The translations under genes and the position numbers were made by a program. Below the pieces are notes generated by a model, which saw only the letters and a list, made by a program, of their open reading frames with translations, was not told the origin of the DNA and made no database searches. A DNA stretch of 64,000 nucleotides, from positions 124,001 to 188,000 of the forward strand of contig CAWEBE010000069.1 of assembly GCA_963806735.1 (NCBI GenBank), read 5' to 3'. Positions 1 through 8,474 of the stretch are shown in pieces; the first letter of the stretch is position 1; each line of letters begins with the position of its first letter. Source of the stretch: CADEFX01 sp963806735 (GTDB lineage: Bacteria > Pseudomonadota > Alphaproteobacteria > Rhizobiales > Hyphomicrobiaceae).

Positions 1-459
1 TACGGCCGCATCATGCTGAAGGCGCTGTCGGATCGCTTTGCCGAAGCTTTCGCCGAGCGCATGCACGAGCGCGTGCGCCGTGAGCTGTGGGGCTATGCGG
101 TCGACGAGAAGCTGTCGAGCCAAGATCTGATCCTGGAAAAGTACCGCGGCATCCGGCCGGCGCCGGGCTATCCCGCGCAACCCGATCACACCGAGAAGGC
201 GACGCTGTTCCGCCTGCTCGATGCGGAGAACCAGGCCGGCATCCAGCTCACCGAGAGCTTCGCCATGTGGCCTGGCGCGTCGGTGTCAGGCCTGTATTTC
301 TCGCATCCCGACAGCCACTACTTTGGCGTCGGCAAAGTCGAGCGCGACCAGGTTGCCGATTATGCGCGGCGCAAGGGCTGGACCATTGCCGAGTGCGAGC
401 GCTGGCTGGCGCCGGTGCTGAACTACGATCCGGTTCCGGCGGAGCCGGCGGCGGCATAG
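1..459 (+). CDS. metH: Methionine synthase (cobalamin-dependent), C-terminal activation domain, 5' partial
   Basis: This is the last 152 codons of a gene that enters from outside the window, open in frame from base 1. The product transfers a methyl group from methyltetrahydrofolate through cobalamin to homocysteine. What is visible is the C-terminal AdoMet-binding reactivation domain. It carries the family signature RPAPGYPAQPDHTEK, followed by the segment YFGVGKVERDQVADYARRKG, and ends about 20 residues later, as usual for this domain. The catalytic and B12-binding domains lie upstream, outside the window. Downstream is a non-coding gap before a transporter gene, so no operon partner is seen. 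Confidence 0.93.
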   Translation, partial: YGRIMLKALSDRFAEAFAERMHERVRRELWGYAVDEKLSSQDLILEKYRGIRPAPGYPAQPDHTEKATLFRLLDAENQAGIQLTESFAMWPGASVSGLYFSHPDSHYFGVGKVERDQVADYARRKGWTIAECERWLAPVLNYDPVPAEPAAA

Positions 460-637
460 CCTGACCGCATAGGTGGGCGCGTGATCTGCGCGCGGCGTGC
501 GGGTCAGCCTCCGCTTAGCCTCAATTCTCCGCTTACGTTTCCAGAGACCCCGGCCAGTCACCATTGTGAGGACTGCGTCGGGGTCTTTGTGCGCGGTGTG
601 GCGTGGCGTGATGCAACCGTCAACGAGGGGCTGGGGG

Positions 638-1667
638 ATGTCGACTAGGCCGTTTCTTTGCGTAATTTGTGCTGTCCTGACGCTGGGGCTGGTACTGTTG
701 ATGGCGGCGGGACCGGCCGACGCCCGCGAATTGCGGCTGTCGCACCAGCTTCCCGAGAGCGATGCGCGCCATCGCGCTGCCCGGGTGCTCGCCGCCGAAG
801 TGAAAAAACGCGTGCCCGATCTCTCGATCAAGATCTTCCCGAACTCGTCGCTCAAGATCCCACCGCCCGAGCAGTACGAGGCGATGCTCGAGGGCAAGAT
901 CGAGATGACCATTCTGCCGATGGGCTATGCCTCGGCGAAAGTAGCCGAGCTGTCCGTCGTCACCCTGCCGGGCGTGCCGTTGAACGCCGAGGCAGCGAGC
1001 CTGCTCAAGGGCTCGGAGTTCGAGGAGAAGCTGCAGCACCTGTGCGAGGAGAAGGGCTTCCGCATCCTAACTTGGTGGTGGTTCGACGGCGGCATGGCGA
1101 GCCGCGCCCACGCCGTGACAGGCCCCGATACCATCAAGGGGCTGACCGCGCGCAGCGGCGGTGGCAACGACTTCAACAACATGTTGTCAGCGGCGGGCGC
1201 CAAGATCGCATCCATGCCGTTGACCGAGGTTCGGCCCTCCATGGAGGCGGGCAAGCTCGACGTGGCGCAGAACTCGTTCGAGCTTCTCGTGAGTTCTCAA
1301 GTTCCACGAGTTCGCGAAATTCGTGACGGTCGGGGGCTACAGCACGCTCACCGTGTTCATGCCGGTGCTCATCTCAAAGAGCGCCTGGGACGGCCTGAGC
1401 GATGGCGAGCGGCAAGCCCTGGAGGACGCAGCAGCAGCCTCCAACATCTTTCTGGAAGCGAGTCAGCGCGAAGCCCAGGAGCAGGCGATCGAGGTGTTCA
1501 CCAAGGCGGGCGTCAAGGTGCAGGAGCTGTCGTTCGAGGAGTATTCGGCCTGGCTGCAGGTGGCCAAGGACGGCCCGTGGAAGAGCTATAGGGCACTCAG
1601 CCCCAGGGCGGCCGACCTGTTCGACTCGCTGCTGCGCAGCTTCATCAACAGTGGAACCCGCCAGTGA
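638..1667 (+). CDS. TRAP transporter substrate-binding protein, DctP family (frameshifted)
   Basis: A periplasmic solute receptor of TRAP transporters, which take up organic acids. The start at 638 follows a GAGGGG ribosome binding site and gives a signal peptide (hydrophobic core about residues 6-27, cut near ADA-RE). The first part runs to about base 1294 in one frame. The second part, starting KFHEFAKFVTVGG, is in another frame and ends at 1667. Removing one base within 1295-1298 gives 342 aa, the normal length for DctP. No DctQ or DctM membrane genes are nearby, so it is an orphan receptor here. The break is either an assembly error or a recent mutation; I favour error because five other genes in the window are broken the same way. 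Confidence 0.85.
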
Positions 1668-1837
1668 GAGGTTGTGGGCCGGGCCTCGTCGCGCGCCCCT
1701 GCTAGGCGGCCAGCGGCGGATAATCTAGGCCAAGTTTGACAGGATCACACAAAGAAGGATGCGGAGCTCCTTTGGTGCCCTGCTCTGCCTAGTCAGGGAC
1801 CGACGCGTTGGAGGGGACAGCCGGGGAGCACGCCGAC

Positions 1838-3190
1838 CTAGCCCAATAGGCTGATCAACTCGGAGACGTTGCGTGCCGACCGCAGCCCTTTGATCGACGC
1901 GAGGCTCGCGTCGATCTTCTCCTTCGACAACGGCGCGTTTGGCGCGAGCGCACGATACTTGGCGTCGATGTCGGCCCAGTCGATGCCGAGGCTCGCGGCA
2001 CCTTTCGGGATCCGCACGGTATTCGCCACCTTGCGGCCGTCCGTGGTCTCAATGATCACGGTGGCACCCTGCCGATAGCCGGTCGCATCCGCCGGCTGCG
2101 GGCCGACGCGTACCTTGCCGATCAAAGCGTGGATGCCCCGCTCTGCGATCTTCCCGGGCCCGGCATGCTCCCAGCCGAAGCGTTTGTCGTGAGCAGCGGC
2201 GGCGACGAAAAATGCCGGGCTGTGGGCCATGCTGATCAGATCGTCCGGATGCAGGGGGCCCGGCAGCTTGGTCCAGCCGGGACGTGAGACGACAATGGCG
2301 GCGATGTCTCCTGGTGCGATACTGCCCTCGCGGGCCGCATTCGCCGCCGCCTCGGCCAGAGCGTGATAGGGGTGGGCCCCGGGCACCAGCTTGATGGCCA
2401 TGTCGGTGACGATGTCCCAGCTCTTGCCGAGGTCGCGGATGACGCCTGTGGCGTCCGCCTCGGGGCCGCCGAAAAGCTGGCAGAAACCACGCTCCATCTC
2501 GAGGAGCGCGAGCTCGCCGGTGAAGCCGCGTTTGGCCGCCATGGTCGCTTCGATGCCGGCCACGGTGACGGCCCCCGCGTGGTACTCGCGTGACACGCTG
2601 GTGTTCGCCGCCTGAGTTACGCCGCCGATGGAGGTCGCCGTCAGAACGATGGCATGGGCCGCCTGGCGTGCATTGAGGCCCAGGAGTCGCACGGCCGCGC
2701 CGGTGGCGGCAAAAGCCGCGCCCATGCAGCCGTGATGGCCGCGATAGTCAAAGCGCGGGATGATGGCCTCGCCCATGCGCCCGGCCGCCTCGTAGCCCAG
2801 CACGATGGCCGCCAGGACATCCTTGCCGGAGGCGCCGGTCTTCTCGGCAATCGCCAGCGCGGTGGCAGTCAGCGGCGTGCCGGCGTGCACGATGTTGCGC
2901 AGATCGCTGTCGTCGGAGGCGGCGGCGTCGCTCATGAGCGCGTTGGCGCGTGCCGCGCCGACCACCGGCAGCTTGATGGCGGGCTCGAACCAAAGAGTGG
3001 CGTCGGGCCGGCCGCCGCGCTCCACCTCGATGTCGCGGACGATCTTGGCGGACCCGATGTGGCGGCCGCAGGCGGCGCTGGCAAGCGTGCTGGCAATGAT
3101 CATCGCCGCATAGTCGATGGTTTGCTCGGGCAAGTCCTCGAAACGAGTGGCGATGAGGAAATCGGCAAGTGTCTCGGCGGTGGTGGGCAT
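1838..3190 (-). CDS. MmgE/PrpD family protein
   Basis: 450 aa, the usual length for the MmgE/PrpD family, which includes 2-methylcitrate dehydratase (PrpD) and the Bacillus protein MmgE. The first 240 residues or so form the helical domain with alanine- and glycine-rich segments such as RANALMSDAAASDDSD, and the C-terminal part is the lid domain. No prpB or prpC genes are close by, so a methylcitrate role is not supported. Members in this group of bacteria often act on unknown carboxylic acids. It is convergent with the TRAP receptor gene and 96 bases downstream of the methyltransferase on the same strand. Substrate unknown. Confidence 0.85.
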   Translation of the reverse strand: MPTTAETLADFLIATRFEDLPEQTIDYAAMIIASTLASAACGRHIGSAKIVRDIEVERGGRPDATLWFEPAIKLPVVGAARANALMSDAAASDDSDLRNIVHAGTPLTATALAIAEKTGASGKDVLAAIVLGYEAAGRMGEAIIPRFDYRGHHGCMGAAFAATGAAVRLLGLNARQAAHAIVLTATSIGGVTQAANTSVSREYHAGAVTVAGIEATMAAKRGFTGELALLEMERGFCQLFGGPEADATGVIRDLGKSWDIVTDMAIKLVPGAHPYHALAEAAANAAREGSIAPGDIAAIVVSRPGWTKLPGPLHPDDLISMAHSPAFFVAAAAHDKRFGWEHAGPGKIAERGIHALIGKVRVGPQPADATGYRQGATVIIETTDGRKVANTVRIPKGAASLGIDWADIDAKYRALAPNAPLSKEKIDASLASIKGLRSARNVSELISLLG

Positions 3191-3286
3191 TGGGCGGTCC
3201 AGGCTGTGGTTGTTTTGCCGGCGTAGTTAGACAGCCGGACTGGCTTGGACACAAGCGCCGCGGTCAACGCCGCCGGCGTACTTGCT

Positions 3287-4054
3287 TCAAACGATGTCCG
3301 CGAGCCGCGTATCGAGCGACAGCACCAGGCACCAGTGCGGCTCGAAGTCGGCGCCCAGCGGCCACACATTGTCTTTGTAGTCGGCGAGTAGCTTTCCCTC
3401 ATAGCGCTTGAACCACGCGGTCTGGCACAGCACGAACTTGGTGGCAGCAACGATCGTCTCGCGGTCGATGATGCAGAGCACGACCATCTCGGGATGCCGT
3501 TGCAGGTAGTCCTGCACGGCCACCATCAGCGTCGGGTAGCCGGGATGCAGCATGTCGTCGAGCACGATGATGCCGCCGTCTGCTAGCACCGCTGTTGCCA
3601 GCTCCAGATCGCGCGTGAGGGCGTGGCGCGAGTGCTCGCCGTCGACATGAAACAGGCGTACCCGCTGGCCGTCCAGCTTGGCTAGCAGGTCCTCGGGCTT
3701 CATGGTGCGGCTGTCCGCGCGCCAAGTGATGCGGCGGTCGGGCGGCACGCCATGCTTGGCGCAGTTGGCCTCGAAGCGGTCGATGACTTGCGGGTTCGGC
3801 CAGTCGAAGAGGTCGATGCCGAGCGCCTTCTCGCCGGGCGCCAGCGCGTGTGCCATGGCGATGAAGAAGCGGCCCTCAAAGGTGCCGATCTCCGCTGCCG
3901 GTCCCAGTACGGCCAGCGCAGACTGGATGCGCATCAGGCCGCAAGTGACGGCTGCGGCAAAGCGTGACGACATGCCGACCACGGAGGCGTAGCCGCTGTC
4001 GAGATACTGATCGACGGTGGGAATGCCGGATGTGAGGCGGGGCAATTCTGTCAT
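3287..4054 (-). CDS. Class I SAM-dependent methyltransferase
   Basis: 255 aa. The SAM-binding motif I is visible as AEIGTFEGRFFIAMA at about residues 55-69, followed by GIDLFDWPNPQV (motif II acidic residue) and the strand LFHVDGEHSRHAL, with GGIIVLDDMLHPGYP as the fourth strand. This pattern matches the Methyltransf_24 type, which often modifies sugars or lipids, but the acceptor cannot be told from sequence. No signal peptide is present, so it should be cytosolic. It lies upstream of the MmgE/PrpD gene on the same strand. Its own upstream region holds palindromic repeats and no obvious promoter. Confidence 0.8.
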   Translation of the reverse strand: MTELPRLTSGIPTVDQYLDSGYASVVGMSSRFAAAVTCGLMRIQSALAVLGPAAEIGTFEGRFFIAMAHALAPGEKALGIDLFDWPNPQVIDRFEANCAKHGVPPDRRITWRADSRTMKPEDLLAKLDGQRVRLFHVDGEHSRHALTRDLELATAVLADGGIIVLDDMLHPGYPTLMVAVQDYLQRHPEMVVLCIIDRETIVAATKFVLCQTAWFKRYEGKLLADYKDNVWPLGADFEPHWCLVLSLDTRLADIV

Positions 4055-4233
4055 GAAGGCTGGAACCTGGTCTCACTGAGATGGCGGGCTCACTCCTAGC
4101 CGCTAATCGCGACGGCCGCGAGACCTAGAGCGCGATAGCTCTCTAAGCTTATGGAACAGAGCAGGTTCCGGCCGAGGCAGCTCGCCCGATGCACCAGGCC
4201 CTGCTAATCTTGTATCGGGGACTAAATCGTCGC

Positions 4234-4311
4234 CTAGTGTGGTGGTTCCGAAGTTCGCTTGCTTCTCGCGGCTGGGCTGGTTGGCGAACTTCGGAACCTG
4301 AACCACACTAG
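4234..4311. repeat. Palindromic intergenic repeat, family A copy 1
   Basis: A 78-base imperfect inverted repeat with outer ends CTAGTGTGGT and ACCACACTAG, a middle stem GTTCCGAAGTTCGC pairing with GCGAACTTCGGAAC, and a loop of about 24 bases. The left arm matches the left arm of the copy at 51618. It could fold into a long hairpin in RNA or DNA. No coding capacity or transposase is seen. Confidence 0.85.
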
Positions 4312-4325
4312 AATCATAAGTTTTG

Positions 4326-4400
4326 CTAGTGTCCTTTCGATCGCGAAGTTCGCTCAGAGTCCGCGGCAAATGCTGACGAACTTCGCGATCGGGACACTAG
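4326..4400. repeat. Palindromic intergenic repeat, family A copy 2
   Basis: A 75-base inverted repeat 14 bases after copy 1, ends CTAGTGTCC and GGACACTAG, inner stem ATCGCGAAGTTCG pairing with CGAACTTCGCGAT. The right half (GCTGACGAACTTCGCGATC onward) is identical to the right half of the copy at 51618. It ends 29 bases before the start of the small membrane protein gene. Confidence 0.85.
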
Positions 4401-4429
4401 CCGGCGAGCAACCATTGGGGGGAGAGCTC

Positions 4430-4780
4430 ATGCTTGCACGGTTGATCCTGCTGCTGGTGCAGTTGGGCGTCGGCTGGTTCGGCGCACCGCACATTCTCCG
4501 GTATCTGCCGAAATTCGGCGGTGTGGTCGATATTTTCGTCTTTGCGGTGGTGGTTGCGCTGCTGGTGACCGTGGTCGGCTTCGTCGGATCGCTGATCCTG
4601 CAGGGGGTCGGAACCCCCACGACCGGCACGCTGACGTCGGCACTGGTCTTTGCGCTGATTTTCGCGGGCTTGACGCTGGTCGAGCCGGTGACAGCGTTCG
4701 TCTCAGGCCTAGCTCCTGGCATCAGGCGGGAGATCTATCCGCTGGTCGGCGCGGTACTCGGTTATTTCATCAAGCGCTGA
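4430..4780 (+). CDS. Small integral membrane protein, unknown function
   Basis: 116 aa. I chose the ATG at 4430 because a strong GGGGGGAGAG ribosome binding site precedes it; longer readings would start inside the palindromic repeat. The protein shows about three membrane segments (residues 1-20, 31-55 and 65-95), with a final hydrophobic stretch near the end (LVGAVLGYFIKR). No known motif is recognised. A strong intrinsic terminator follows 16 bases after the stop, so it is probably a single-gene transcript. The preceding palindromes lie where a promoter would be expected. Confidence 0.7.
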   Translation: MLARLILLLVQLGVGWFGAPHILRYLPKFGGVVDIFVFAVVVALLVTVVGFVGSLILQGVGTPTTGTLTSALVFALIFAGLTLVEPVTAFVSGLAPGIRREIYPLVGAVLGYFIKR

Positions 4781-4796
4781 TCGGGTATCGCTCAAG

Positions 4797-4836
4797 AAAA
4801 GAGCCGCGGACTTGGGGGCCGCGGCTCTTTCCTTTT
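4797..4836 (+). terminator. Rho-independent terminator
   Basis: GAGCCGCGG (4801-4809) pairs perfectly with CCGCGGCTC (4819-4827) around a 9-base loop, preceded by AAAA and followed by TTTCCTTTTCTT. It lies just after the membrane protein gene and is the clearest intrinsic terminator in the window. Confidence 0.85.
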
Positions 4837-4904
4837 CTTGGGCCCGGACCGTACTCAGGCCGGGGCGGATGGGGGTCACAAAGATCGGAATGGCATCCCG
4901 AGCT

Positions 4905-4988
4905 TCAGACCATCCCGAACACGATTGCAGCGAGGAATGCGAAAGACATGATCGCGGCAAGCACGTTCAGTCTCATCCTCAGTTCCAT
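4905..4988 (-). CDS. Candidate 27-residue membrane peptide
   Basis: A very short reading frame on the minus strand: MELRMRLNVLAA, then a hydrophobic stretch rich in Ala, Phe and Ile, ending FGMV. The start codon is preceded by TAAGGAGG with a 5-base spacer (plus-strand complement at 4991-4998), an almost perfect anti-Shine-Dalgarno match and the best in this part of the window. The peptide has a charged N-terminus (E, R, R) followed by about 19 hydrophobic residues, as in single-span small membrane proteins. An AT-rich region lies upstream on the same strand, where a promoter would sit. The function is unknown. I recall similar peptides in related bacteria but cannot confirm this. Confidence 0.5.
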   Translation of the reverse strand: MELRMRLNVLAAIMSFAFLAAIVFGMV

Positions 4989-5482
4989 CGTGCCTCCTTA
5001 GCCGGCGCACCCGGCTCTTCAGGGGCGACGCGGGAAACCCGCGCCGATGAACGGACATTAAGGTTTGGTTAGCTCGTCTGCCAAGCGAAAAAGTTTTTGC
5101 GCCGCAATATATTCGCGTTCTTTTACTTGTAACCTTATCTATTCAGTGTGTCTTTATTGCTGTGACATGGTGCGGCGAGCGGGCAACTGAGAATAAAGAC
5201 TAAGTTATTGTGGTAGATTTCCGATGGTGCATTTGAGAAAACCGCAGGTATCCTTTGGCGAAGGTTGTGGCTGGCCTACTTGCCGCACTCTAGATTTCAA
5301 AAGTAGTTCCAAGTCCGGCTAGTAGTCCCCTAGATCAGCGTATCCCAAGACCCCTCTGGAGGTCTGGTTTTTTAGCTCTGGTCGAAGTCCAGAGGGCGAG
5401 GCATCGGCGTGTTGAGGCCGCCACTCGACTCCACATGGTGAATGGCCTATCCCGAGCGCGCACTCGGTCTTGGAGGTCGGTC
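4989..5482. other. Long AT-rich intergenic region
   Basis: About 490 bases without a convincing gene. Bases 5090-5260 are much more AT-rich than the surroundings (for example AATATATTCG and TTTTACTTG). There is a hairpin CGCGGGAAACCCGCG near 5030-5045, a terminator-like hairpin at 5348-5373 and a second perfect 6-bp hairpin (CTCTGG/CCAGAG) at 5376-5394. It probably holds the promoter of the minus-strand peptide and of the reductase gene. A small RNA on the plus strand ending near 5373 is possible. Confidence 0.5.
5348..5373 (+). terminator. Possible intrinsic terminator with no upstream gene
   Basis: AGACC pairs with GGTCT around an 8-base loop, followed after two bases by TTTTTT. No gene on the plus strand ends before it, so if it is real it would end a non-coding transcript. 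The stem is short (5 bp). Confidence 0.35.
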
Positions 5483-6469
5483 ATGGAGCGGTTCAAGGCG
5501 TTGGTCCTGACCAAAGGCGAGAAGGCTCCCGAAGTGCGTTGGACCGAGCTTGCTCAAACCGATCTCATGGACGGCGATGTCACCGTCCGCGTCAGCCACT
5601 CGACTTTGAACTACAAGGATGGCTTGGCGCTGACTGGCCGCGCACCCGTGGTGCGCCGCTGGCCGATGATTGCCGGCATCGATTTCGCGGGCGCAGTGGC
5701 CGCGTCGTCCCACGCTAGCTACAAACCGGGTGACCTGGTGATCCTGAACGGCTGGGGGCTGGGCGAGACCCACCTAGGCGGCTACGCGCAGGTGGCCCGG
5801 GTCAAAGGCGACTGGCTGGTGAGGAAGCCAGACGCATTCACGCCGGCGCAGGCCATGGCCATCGGCACGGCCGGCTATACCGCTATGCTCGCAGTGCTGG
5901 CGCTGGAGAAGGCTGGCGTCACACCGGCCAAAGGTTCGGTGCTTGTCACGGGGGCAGCGGGCGGCGTCGGCAGCGTGGCTGTTTCATTGTTGGCGAAGCT
6001 CGGGCATCACGTTACTGCATCTACGGGACGCGCCGAGCAGAAGTCCTATCTTGAAAGTCTCGGCGCCAAGGAGATCGTTGATCGCGCTGAGCTGTCGGGA
6101 CCGTCCAAGCCGCTCGGCCGGGAGCGCTGGGCCGGCGCCGTCGATGTGGTCGGCAGCCATACGCTCGCCAACGCGATCAGCATGACGAAGTACGGCGGCT
6201 GCGTCGCGGCCTGCGGCCTGGCGCAGGGCATGGACCTGCCGACATCCGTGGCGCCGTTCATTCTGCGCGGTGTGACGCTCGCCGGCATCGACAGCGTGAT
6301 GTCGCCGCAAGAGAAGCGAATCGAAGCGTGGGGCCGGCTGGCGCGCGATCTCGATCTGGCCAAGCTCGATGCCATGACGATCACGCACCCGGTCGAGGAT
6401 GCGCCGGCGCTGGCGCCGGACATCCTCGCCGGCAAGGTACGCGGGCGTGTGGTGCTTGAGGTGCCGTAA
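5483..6469 (+). CDS. MDR-family NADPH-dependent oxidoreductase, acrylyl-CoA reductase AcuI/YhdH type
   Basis: 328 aa. The start at 5483 follows GGAGG at a 7-base spacing. The family reduces acrylyl-CoA to propionyl-CoA with NADPH, which also protects cells from toxic acrylate. Visible are the N-terminal signature STLNYKDGLALTG at about residues 40-52, PMIAGIDFAG, and the nucleotide-binding loop GAAGGVGS at 157-164. The end GKVRGRVVLEVP is typical of the YhdH subgroup. There are no zinc ligands, as expected. It is convergent with the acyl-CoA dehydrogenase gene, two bases apart, with other acyl-CoA genes following, which fits a role in short-chain acyl-CoA metabolism. The exact substrate is inferred. 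Confidence 0.85.
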   Translation: MERFKALVLTKGEKAPEVRWTELAQTDLMDGDVTVRVSHSTLNYKDGLALTGRAPVVRRWPMIAGIDFAGAVAASSHASYKPGDLVILNGWGLGETHLGGYAQVARVKGDWLVRKPDAFTPAQAMAIGTAGYTAMLAVLALEKAGVTPAKGSVLVTGAAGGVGSVAVSLLAKLGHHVTASTGRAEQKSYLESLGAKEIVDRAELSGPSKPLGRERWAGAVDVVGSHTLANAISMTKYGGCVAACGLAQGMDLPTSVAPFILRGVTLAGIDSVMSPQEKRIEAWGRLARDLDLAKLDAMTITHPVEDAPALAPDILAGKVRGRVVLEVP

Positions 6470-6471
6470 AT

Positions 6472-7626
6472 TCACGCTGCGATGATGCCGCCGGCACGAG
6501 CCAGCTCGCGCAGGTGGTGGTCGGCGTTGCCGAACATCATGTCGATCATGGTCAGCCGCTTGAAGTAGTGGCCGGCCTTGTACTCCATGGTCATGCCAAT
6601 GCCGCCGTGGAGCTGGACCGCCTCCTGTCCGATAAAACGCGCCGAGCGGCCGATCTGCACTTTGACCGCCGACATGGCGCGCCGCCGCTCGTCGGCATTC
6701 TCCTCGCTGGCCATCATGGTGGCGTAGTAGGCCATGCTGCGTGCCTGCTCGAGATGTGTGAACATATCCACGGCGCGATGCTGCAACACCTGGAACGAGC
6801 CGATCGGCACGCCGAATTGTTTGCGCGTCCTGAGATAGTCGACGGTCAGCTCGTGCAGCGCGGTCATGGCGCCGACCGCCTCTGCTGCGAGCGCTGCAAT
6901 GGCTTCGTGCACGACACGCTCGAGCACGGTGATGCCTTTGCCCGGTGCGCCGATCACGCCGTCTGCACTCACGCGCACACCAGCAAGCGAGACGTCGCCC
7001 GCGCGCTGGCCGTCCTGCGTGGCATAGCCGCGCCGCGACAAGCCGGGAGCCTTGGCGTCCACCAGGAAAAGCCCAATCCCTTCCGATGAGCGCCGATCGC
7101 CCGAGACGCGCGCGCTGACGATCAGCCAGTCGGCGCTGTCGCCGTGCAGCGCGACGCATTTCTCGCCTTCGAGCGTGTAGCCGCCTTTGCCATCTGCTTT
7201 GGCGGAGGTCGCGACGTCAGCGAGATCGAAGCGGGCCTGTTTCTCCTGATGCGCGAGGGCGAGTGTGCTCTGTCCTGACACCACGGCGGGGATCAGCTTG
7301 GTTTTCTGCGCCTCGGTGCCGGCATGGCGCAGGATGCCGCCGCCGAGCACAACCGTGGCGAGATAGGGTTCTAGAGCGAGCGTGCGGCCGAACGCTTCCA
7401 TGACCAGCATGGTCTCAACCGCGCCTTGGCCGAGGCCGTCGTGCGCCTCGTCGAACGGAATGGCGAGGAGACCGAGATCGGCATATTCCTTCCAGATGGC
7501 GCGGCCGTAGCCACCGGGCTCGGCCATGTAGCCGGCGCGAGTTTTCAAATCGGCGTAGCGGTCTGCAGTGATGCCGTCGACGCTGTCCTTGAGCAGCCGC
7601 TGCTCCTCCGATAGCTCGAAATCCAT
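6472..7626 (-). CDS. Acyl-CoA dehydrogenase family protein, small-subunit (PimD-like)
   Basis: 384 aa with the acyl-CoA dehydrogenase fold: N-terminal helices MDFELSEEQRLLKDSV, middle beta domain, and C-terminal helices with RTRKQFGVPIGSFQVLQHR and QLHGGIGMTMEYKAGHYFKR. The usual catalytic Glu of the GGSNEIQR region is absent, and the 230-residue C-terminus is divergent. This pattern resembles the small subunit of two-subunit enzymes such as pimeloyl-CoA dehydrogenase PimCD of Rhodopseudomonas palustris. The large-subunit-like gene is at 8738-9937 on the same strand, so the pair probably works together as an FAD enzyme. Between them lie a LysE-type exporter, a small unknown gene and a repeat. 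Confidence 0.85.
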   Translation of the reverse strand: MDFELSEEQRLLKDSVDGITADRYADLKTRAGYMAEPGGYGRAIWKEYADLGLLAIPFDEAHDGLGQGAVETMLVMEAFGRTLALEPYLATVVLGGGILRHAGTEAQKTKLIPAVVSGQSTLALAHQEKQARFDLADVATSAKADGKGGYTLEGEKCVALHGDSADWLIVSARVSGDRRSSEGIGLFLVDAKAPGLSRRGYATQDGQRAGDVSLAGVRVSADGVIGAPGKGITVLERVVHEAIAALAAEAVGAMTALHELTVDYLRTRKQFGVPIGSFQVLQHRAVDMFTHLEQARSMAYYATMMASEENADERRRAMSAVKVQIGRSARFIGQEAVQLHGGIGMTMEYKAGHYFKRLTMIDMMFGNADHHLRELARAGGIIAA

Positions 7627-7663
7627 GGCTGTTCCCCTCCCTGGACCGCGCTCTTGCGTCGGA

Positions 7664-8287
7664 TCATTGGTTCGCGCGTGCGGTCGCCGCAGCCACTCCC
7701 GCTCCGATCAGCAGCGAGCCGCCGACTCGGTTGACGATGCCGATGGCGCGCGGGTTGCGCATCATGGTGCGGGCGCGCGATGCGATCAGGGCATAGCCAA
7801 GGACATTGGCGAAGGCCAGGACGATGAAGGTCGCCTCGAACACGAGCATCTGCATCCAGAAGTCGCCTGAGGGATCGAGAAACTGAGGCAGGAAGGCAAC
7901 GAAGAAGGTGATGCCTTTAGGGTTCAGTGCGGTCACGATCCAGGCGTGGGCCATCATCTTGAGGGTGGACGCGGCGTCCGTGCGCGGGCTCGCATCGAGC
8001 GTACCGCCGGCGCGCCAGAGCTTGATGCCGAGCCAGATGAGATAGCCGGCGCCGATCCACTTCAGAACGGTGAACAGCGTGGCCGAGGTGGCGAGCAACG
8101 CACCGACACCGAGCATCGACAGCGTCATGGCCGTGAAGTCGCCGAGGGCCACGCCCAGCGCCATCGGCAGTGCCGCGCGCAGGCCCTGACCGAGGGCGTA
8201 GGAGACGACGAGCAATACGGTCGGACCGGGGATGATGAGGAGCACTGTCGTTGCGGCTGTGAATGCCAGCCAAGTCTCAATCGTCAT
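7664..8287 (-). CDS. LysE family amino acid exporter
   Basis: 207 aa with about six membrane segments. Family signs are IIPGPTVLLVVSYALGQG near the N-terminus, the AFLPQFLDP segment and ALNPKGITFF in the middle. I chose the ATG at 8287 because GAAGGGGAAG lies just upstream; an earlier TTG would put that ribosome binding site inside the gene. The family exports amino acids or small metabolites such as homoserine lactone or leucine; the substrate here is unknown. It lies 37 bases upstream of the small acyl-CoA dehydrogenase gene and may be cotranscribed with it. Confidence 0.85.
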   Translation of the reverse strand: MTIETWLAFTAATTVLLIIPGPTVLLVVSYALGQGLRAALPMALGVALGDFTAMTLSMLGVGALLATSATLFTVLKWIGAGYLIWLGIKLWRAGGTLDASPRTDAASTLKMMAHAWIVTALNPKGITFFVAFLPQFLDPSGDFWMQMLVFEATFIVLAFANVLGYALIASRARTMMRNPRAIGIVNRVGGSLLIGAGVAAATARANQ

Positions 8288-8307
8288 TACTTGCTTCCCC
8301 TTCAAAT

Positions 8308-8474
8308 CCTCACACTGTCATCCCGGGTAAGCGCAGGCCCGTGCGGTTGTGTCAACTAATGGCTTTCGTTCCTGCGCGCGACCCGGGACCCAGGACCAAA
8401 TGCGGCAGCCGCCGGTTCCCTTGGCCCTGGATCCCGGCTTCTCGCGCTGACGCGCTCGGCCGCGATGACAAAAA
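8308..8474. repeat. Dispersed-type repeat with TGTCATC ends (family D)
   Basis: The segment begins CTGTCATCCCGGG and ends GGCCGCGATGACAAAAAG, so TGTCATC at one end faces GATGACA at the other. Inside are CCCGGGACCCAGGACC and GGCCCTGGATCCCGG, again facing each other. Elements with TGTCATC/GATGACA ends and GGATCC-rich cores are common between genes in Hyphomicrobiales as I know them. The last 119 bases are read as the C-terminus of the small gene on the minus strand. Confidence 0.5.

Noticed and set aside
4103..4369. 88-codon minus-strand frame over the family A repeats
   Set aside because: It reads through two palindromes and has no ribosome binding site, so it is a by-product of the repeats.
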